This document shows, in pieces, positions 1-5,800 of a stretch of DNA of 7,401 bases. The notes below the pieces were generated by a model that saw nothing but the letters and a program-made list of their open reading frames with translations, searched no databases and was not told the DNA's origin. The position numbers and the translations under genes are program-made. Every line of letters begins with the position of its first letter. Positions within the stretch are counted from its first letter, which is position 1. The DNA is from Bdellovibrionales bacterium (GTDB lineage Bacteria; Bdellovibrionota; Bdellovibrionia; Bdellovibrionales; UBA1609): assembly GCA_020435025.1 (NCBI GenBank), contig JAGRAG010000293.1:1-7401 (forward strand), in the 5' to 3' direction.

Positions 1-21
1 TGGACACTTTTCATTAACTCA

Positions 22-531
22 ATGGTTCTAATAGAGTACGAACACTCCCTCTCTGTCGCTTTAGGGGCCTTAACTTTCAATCTGATAGGTCTCATCTACT
101 TCCTTCACCCTTCTGTACGACGCGTGTTCTTTGATCAAAAAATCAAATGGTGGGAGTCCGCTCCTCGATTTGCCACTGCTATCAACGACGTGAAAATTAA
201 TAGGGAATCCGATCAAATCTGCAATATTATAAATCTCTCAACAAGCGGCGCCTTGCTAAGAGCAAAGAACCCTCCTTCAAGGGGCGACACCATCCGTGTC
301 AATTTTTCTCTCGGAAATGACTTTATTGAAACCGAAGCCAAAGTCATTCATGTCAACGAGGACAGTTTCGGAGTGCAATTCTCAGATACCGCTTCGAAGA
401 TTCGTCGTTACCTAAAAAAGACTCAACCCACACCACTGGCTCCTAAAGACAGTCTTACAAACCAATTTCAAAATTGGATCGGAGACCTGCAACAGGGTCG
501 CGGACTTTTACCACAAGTTCCCACTCGCTAA
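22..531 (+). CDS. Membrane-anchored PilZ-domain protein with degenerate c-di-GMP motif
   Basis: Small protein (169 residues from the ATG) with one predicted membrane helix at about residues 9-28, followed by a cytoplasmic PilZ-type beta-barrel at about 43-132. Visible PilZ signatures are the lead-in WWESAPRF (43-50), the [D/N]xSxxG box N71-L-S73-T-S-G76, and the late strands ending in FGVQF (116-120). PilZ domains normally bind cyclic di-GMP through RxxxR plus [D/N]xSxxG. Here the first motif aligns as E45-S-A-P-R49, so its first arginine is missing and ligand binding is doubtful. A polar tail (about 133-169) follows the barrel. The 21 bases before the ATG contain no Shine-Dalgarno sequence and the frame is open to the window edge, so the true start may lie upstream outside the window. 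The gene is convergent with pbpC, stop to stop with a 2-bp gap. The fold assignment is by motif only; the pathway is unknown. Confidence 0.82.
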   Translation: MVLIEYEHSLSVALGALTFNLIGLIYFLHPSVRRVFFDQKIKWWESAPRFATAINDVKINRESDQICNIINLSTSGALLRAKNPPSRGDTIRVNFSLGNDFIETEAKVIHVNEDSFGVQFSDTASKIRRYLKKTQPTPLAPKDSLTNQFQNWIGDLQQGRGLLPQVPTR

Positions 532-536
532 ACTCA
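529..536. other. Tail-to-tail gene junction with 2-bp gap
   Basis: The PilZ stop TAA occupies 529-531 on the + strand and the pbpC stop TGA occupies 536-534 on the - strand, leaving only positions 532-533 between them. No GC-rich hairpin with a T-tract is visible on either side, so each transcript must end inside the other gene or be ended by Rho. Complementary 3' ends are therefore expected. Confidence 0.85.
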
Positions 537-2846
537 ATCGACTTGCCGGACTTGAATAGAAAGAGACTCGGAACGACCCTGATCATCGACCACCCGGACC
601 TGATGCACTCCTGACAGAGCTCTCCACTCAGGGGTTTCCTGGGGCGTGAAGGTTCCAAAAAAGGAACCATCAATGTACCAATTTATTCTTTTAACATCCG
701 CATCCACAGTCGCCAAAAGAGGAAGGGTTTTTGTTCCTGTTCCCTTGGACCGAGTCGTGTAAATAGCCTCTTTTTTTGGGGAAACGATCCGCGGAGCCCG
801 GCCATAAGAAACCTTTAAGCAACGAGGATCGAAAGCGGGAGGAGTCCGTCTCCCAATTCCTGCCTTTTGAAAAAGTAAAAGCATATCAGAGGACCAAAAC
901 TCAAAAACCTGGGACACCGTCGGTTCAGTAAGACTAGGGCAAGAACGCAAACCACTAGAAATCAACATCGGGATTTTTCGATGAACCAAACACTGACCAA
1001 TGGACGTCTTTCCTGGAATAAACCAAGTCTTCCGCCGATGCGGGCAATCCGGTCCAGCGATGTGACCCGAGGCCGGGCAAACCTCCACTTCACTCAAATT
1101 CATTTCCGCAATCGGAGCTTGAGTCTGGTAGAGACCTTTTAGACCATAAGCCTTTAAAGCATCCAACATTTGAAACAGTAAAACTCCGGCAACCTCTCTT
1201 CCCACAAAAGCTGGATTCCCCTTTCCTGAAAAATCCCCGATCCAAACGGCCAAGGCATAGTGACCGACAAGTCCTATAGACCAAGCATCACGAAATCCCG
1301 TAGAGGTTCCTGTTTTCCAGGCGACATTTAACTTTTGATCCAACTGCTCAAAGCCTTTAAGCGTCGGCGAAGGGTTCTGTTCCAACATCTTATAAGTGAG
1401 AAAACTCGCCTCAGGACTTAAAAGAGGAGTCCCCTTTTCGAATCCCTCACCTCTGCTCCACTTCAGCTCTTTGTATTTTCCAGAATTATAAAACAACGCG
1501 TACATGCTCAGAAGCTCCTCCATCGTCACTTCCGCTGTTCCTAACGCTAGAGAAAGTCCATAATACTGACGCTCTTCCGTCAGCGGCACCCGTGCGGCTT
1601 TTAAAAAGTCATAAAGATCAGGTTCTTGGATTTCTTTTGCCAACTGAATGGCCGGAACGTTACGAGAGTGAATAAGAGCATCAGTCGCAGAAATGGGACC
1701 CACGTATTCCCGATCAAAATTGTCAGGAGTATAGGTTCCCTCATATTCTGTCGGTGCATCCTTAAGAACTGTAAGTGGATTGATATGGCCTTGATCTAAG
1801 GCTAAACCATAAACAAAAGGCTTTAGTGCCGAACCCGGAGAGCGCCGCGCCTGCACGCCGTCCACTTGTCCCGAGATCTCATCCCTGAAAAAATCCGCCG
1901 ATCCAATATAGCTCAGAACCTCCAATGTTTCCGTATTTATCAACAGAGTTACCGCATTGTCGATTCCCTCCTTTTCCCTTTGCTGCAAAAATACATCAAT
2001 AGACTTTTGCAAAAGTTCTTGAAGCTCACTATTCAAAGACGATGAGATAAATGACGCTTGAGGATTCTGAAGCAGCATTCTACGAGTGAAATGAGGAGCC
2101 TTAAACGGCAGTTCCCGTGGAGACCGAATGGTTAAAGCCAAATCCACATCCGATTCCGACGTCAAATTGTCCGAATGATGTGCTTTCCACATTTCAAAAA
2201 GACGTCGCCGGGCTCTCTGTAACTCTCCTCCAGAAGTCCCTTGACGGGCAATAGACAGCACTCGATCTGTCGGATTTTGAGGAAGGACAGCCAATGTCAT
2301 GGCTTCTTGTAGGCTTAACCTTTGACTCGGTTTATTAAAATAGATTAGGGAGGCGGCTTCAACTCCTAAGATATTATATCCATAAGGGGCGACCGTAAAA
2401 TAAGCCGCCAATATATCTTTTTTAGAGTAAAGATACTCGATTTTTAAAGCCTCGTAGATCTGACGCAATTTTCCGGAAATCGTGTGTGTTGAAATTCCAT
2501 AAAGCTGCCGGACTAACTGCATCGTTAACGTCGAGGCTCCCATCTTACGAGACCCTTCAACATAAGTGCTCCAAAAAGCCCGAGCTAAAGCATAGGGATT
2601 GACTCCAAAATGCCGAAAGAAGTGCCTATCTTCATACAACAAAGTGGATTCCACTAAAAAAGGACTGACATGAGAAAGTAAAACAGGGAGCTGGTACTGC
2701 TCACCTGGATTTAAGGTGAAACGCAACAACCGTCCCTCTCGATCGTAAACTACTTGAGAAAACTTGTGATCTTTCAATAAAGGACCGAATGGCTGCCAAG
2801 CCACCAAGCCTCTATGAAGAACACCTAAAAAAACCAGAGCCACCAA
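534..2846 (-). CDS. pbpC: Penicillin-binding protein 1C (peptidoglycan glycosyltransferase/transpeptidase)
   Basis: Bifunctional class A penicillin-binding protein that would polymerise lipid II into glycan strands and cross-link peptides on the periplasmic face of the inner membrane. Numbering is from the TTG at 2846 (770 residues, about the length of E. coli PBP1C). A hydrophobic signal anchor fills roughly the first 17 residues. GT51 motifs follow: EDRHFFRHFG at 72-81 with catalytic E72, GASTLTMQ at 103-110, the KLRQ-YEALKIE helix at 126-137, SKKDILAAY at 141-149, and LAVLPQNP at 185-192. Transpeptidase motifs are S339-A-L-K342 (acylated serine), S394-R-N396 and K511-T-G-T-S. A cysteine-containing linker (C590, C601, C619, C636, C676) leads to a C-terminal BiPBP_C domain (about 686-770, with INWYIDG and VHQVRVVDDQGR) that is typical of PbpC. 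No catalytic motif is broken. The start is unresolved: an ATA at 2858, four codons upstream in frame, has far better ribosome-binding spacing and gives a classical leader. The gene follows the alpha-2-macroglobulin gene directly and is probably cotranscribed and translationally coupled with it. Confidence 0.96.
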   Translation of the reverse strand: MVALVFLGVLHRGLVAWQPFGPLLKDHKFSQVVYDREGRLLRFTLNPGEQYQLPVLLSHVSPFLVESTLLYEDRHFFRHFGVNPYALARAFWSTYVEGSRKMGASTLTMQLVRQLYGISTHTISGKLRQIYEALKIEYLYSKKDILAAYFTVAPYGYNILGVEAASLIYFNKPSQRLSLQEAMTLAVLPQNPTDRVLSIARQGTSGGELQRARRRLFEMWKAHHSDNLTSESDVDLALTIRSPRELPFKAPHFTRRMLLQNPQASFISSSLNSELQELLQKSIDVFLQQREKEGIDNAVTLLINTETLEVLSYIGSADFFRDEISGQVDGVQARRSPGSALKPFVYGLALDQGHINPLTVLKDAPTEYEGTYTPDNFDREYVGPISATDALIHSRNVPAIQLAKEIQEPDLYDFLKAARVPLTEERQYYGLSLALGTAEVTMEELLSMYALFYNSGKYKELKWSRGEGFEKGTPLLSPEASFLTYKMLEQNPSPTLKGFEQLDQKLNVAWKTGTSTGFRDAWSIGLVGHYALAVWIGDFSGKGNPAFVGREVAGVLLFQMLDALKAYGLKGLYQTQAPIAEMNLSEVEVCPASGHIAGPDCPHRRKTWFIPGKTSIGQCLVHRKIPMLISSGLRSCPSLTEPTVSQVFEFWSSDMLLLFQKAGIGRRTPPAFDPRCLKVSYGRAPRIVSPKKEAIYTTRSKGTGTKTLPLLATVDADVKRINWYIDGSFFGTFTPQETPEWRALSGVHQVRVVDDQGRSESLSIQVRQVD

Positions 2847-2854
2847 TAAAAACT

Positions 2855-5800
2855 TTATGGGATCACCTCTATTTGACTTTCTTTACCCAAACTATAAACC
2901 TCTCTATCGTACATCGATGTCGCATAGATTCCAGGAACGACAAATTGCCCTCTCGAGACGGATTTTACTTTATAAGTGAAGGACCGAACATCTGGGTAAC
3001 TGTTCATATATAAAACGACTCGGTCTTCTCGAATATCGACGTACTCTGCAGAACTCCACTTCCGATCGATTGAATCTAATACAGCTTCAAATCCTCCGGG
3101 CAAAAGATCCACAACTGCGATGTTAAAATGGCCCTTGTCGTCGACTGATCTCAACTGTAACTTTACAGTCACTTCCTCTCCCACTTTTACTTTTTCAATG
3201 GGTTTTCCCTGAGTGTCTAAAAATTCTCTAAAAACTTCGATAGACTGGTTTTTAGGAGGTTCCGTTTTCGGAAGGCTAAAACCGCTCTGTTCCTGAGAGT
3301 AAAAAATGGGACTCTTTCCCATGTTATCTAAAACCAACTGTTCGTTGTTTCCCGAAAACGCCACTGCACTAAAAAGTTTTTCAGGAATTCTGAGTGTCGC
3401 TACTGTTTTATTCTGACTTCGCTCGGTCACCTTGACGTCTTTCAATAGGGCCAGATCCTTTTGCCGTTCGGCATAGGTGACAAATGCCAAACTGGCTAAA
3501 GCGGCAGAGCGGGTGTTGTAGTTTTTACCTAGAGACTCTGCGATCTCTATCAGATCCTCTTCAGAGTAAAGGTCCTTTCTTTCGGGAAAGTGCTTGATAA
3601 ACAAAAACAAGGACATCAATTTATGAATGTTAGAATCATAAACCCCCAATTCATAATCTATTAAAAAATCTTTAGAACGCTGGTATCTTTTCAACAAAGC
3701 ATTGGCCTTATCTTTGGCCTGCATCAGTTGATAAGCCGAGGCCATGTAGAGCAAAGTAATATCAGAAACCCACTTGTCGTCTTTGTATCCGGAAAACCAC
3801 TCTTCCAAATTAGCTAGAGCTTTTGTGGCCAACTTTTCATTTCTCGTTAAAATGTAAGCAGCATAGGCTTGAACGCGCGCCATTTGAAGGTTTTTAGTCT
3901 CTCGTTCTGCATACTCACGTAGGTAGTTTAAAAGAGAGGAATCTAAAAAGGACAACCCTTCCACATAGCCCAGATCTTTGGCTTCAGTCAGATAATGGGC
4001 CGCATAGGTCGACTGAAAGAATCCGTGAATGTCACTACCCGGCCAAACAGAAACACCGCCTTCTGGCATCTCTCGAGATCGCAACTCTCCCAGCAATTGC
4101 CGATAACTCTTTAAGGCTTCTTTTTGGCTCACTCCAAATTCAGGATTCTTGGAAAACAGCAATCCAGGAAACCCTTGACTGACAATTTGCTCGGTACAGC
4201 CGTGGGGATAGGTCTTTAAAAAATTATGAAGCCCAAAGGCAACGGCAATGGGCAAACGGGACATTTGCATTTGCTGCTTGCTTAAAGAACTGTAGAGACG
4301 TCGAGGCGTCGCTACCTCCGCCTGTTTTTGACTTTTCACAACTCCCGATTGAATGGACGATCGATAGACACTGCTCGGTCGAAGACTGAGTGAGCTCTTT
4401 CTTTCTGTTAACTTGTCCTGCCACTGGGTCTCCCATTTCAAATCCACATTTCCTAAAAACTCCTGAGCTTCGACTTCGAAGGTGACCGTTTTTTCAGAAT
4501 TCTCGGCGATTTTAACTTTAAACTCTTTCTCCCCTTTCACCAACAGACCTTTTGAAGAGGAAAGTCTCACCGTGACTTCCGGACTATCCCCAGAATCTTT
4601 GACATTATTCGATACATTAGCTGACACGATCGCCCTGTCTCCGGGAGCTAACATTAAAGGAACGTTCGGCGATATAACGAAATGGCCTTTGACCAATGCC
4701 GATTCCGAATGTGCATCCATAGATTGATGGCCTACAGCGACCGCAATGACTTTCACTTGACCACTAAAATAATCAGGAATCGTTACCTTCCAGTTTTTCA
4801 ACTGAGGTCCAATCTCTTTCACACCTGACCATAGAGCCACCGGCTTTTCTTGTTTTCGCTTAAAAGGATTAAGATTTTTTCCCAAAAGCGCCTCAGCTCC
4901 TCCGGCTTGCGAAGAGCGTCTTTTTTCTAAAAGTTCAAACTCCGGCAACAACAGGTCGAGGATCTGTTGTGTGGTGACTTCGAGAGCTTTCTTTTTATAA
5001 AAGTGAGACAAGGGATCCGGTGTTTGATATTTAGCGACACTTAAAATTCCTTGATCAATGGCAAACAAAACCACCTTTCCAATTCTGGCACTCTGATATC
5101 CAATATCGATCTGCGAACCTGGACGAATCAACTCTGGAACTTTCAATTCAATCTTATTGATTCGACTCGATTTATTTATTGAAAACGGAGCCACACCCAC
5201 GCTCAGAGGGCTCATAAAAATCTCTTGAGAATTTAGGGAGCGAGTGAAGGTCACATTGACATACCCATTGCCTTCAAGACCTTTCGGGATACGAATTGTC
5301 TGCACGGAGGACGAGCTATCCGTTTGAAACCATTTATAGGCATAGACATCGTCTCGTTCGATAGTAATCAATCCCGCACCTTTATAAGGTGCGCGAATAT
5401 TGACTTCAACAAGATCCCCTGGATTGTAGTCGGCTTTATCAAGTTTGACTTGCAGTTCGGCATTCTTTTCTAGATCCATCGACAGGTTGCCAGCACCCAT
5501 AACACTGTATCGAACCCTATTTAACTCCATGCCTTTTTCATTTAAAATAATGTATGCATAGTCACCCGGCTCCTTCGTATCTAAAGACAGTCGAGATTCT
5601 TTATCAGCAACAGTCCAATCTTCTTCTGAAAGTTTCACTTCTTTTTCGACACTTTCATACTTGTAGGTTCCATTGCCTTGCTTTATCAAAGCCGAAATCG
5701 GTTTGTACTGAATGCGACGCAACTTCAACCCTTTAACGGCCAACCTTTTTAAATCAGGATCAACGGCCACTACGGCAACACCCATTTCACTGCCCTTAGA

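Noticed and set aside
462..477. Perfect 7-base inverted repeat CCAATTT/AAATTGG as a terminator for either convergent gene
   Set aside because: It is AT-rich with a very tight loop, lies inside the PilZ coding region, and has no following T-tract on either strand.
502..521. GGACTT...AAGTTCC hairpin just before the convergent stops
   Set aside because: Six pairs with a bulge and no T-tract: too weak to call a terminator.
771..777. A-AAA-AAA run on the minus strand at the start of the BiPBP_C domain (frameshift or slippage site)
   Set aside because: The zero frame continues through a full, typical BiPBP_C domain, so no recoding is needed. Nothing supports a useful alternative product.
2826..2832. 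T-TTT-TTA, an in-frame -1 slippery heptamer on the minus strand in the pbpC signal anchor
   Set aside because: Leaders rich in Val/Phe/Leu produce such runs by chance. No stimulating structure is evident, and the zero frame already gives a complete protein.
2789..3013. Open frame of 74 codons on the + strand spanning the pbpC/macroglobulin junction
   Set aside because: It is antisense to two well-supported genes, has no recognisable family and no ribosome-binding site that stands out. Other short frames at 455-673, 1090-1284, 4224-4436, 4482-4727, 5554-5736, 5992-6222 and 6406-6594 were dismissed for the same reason.
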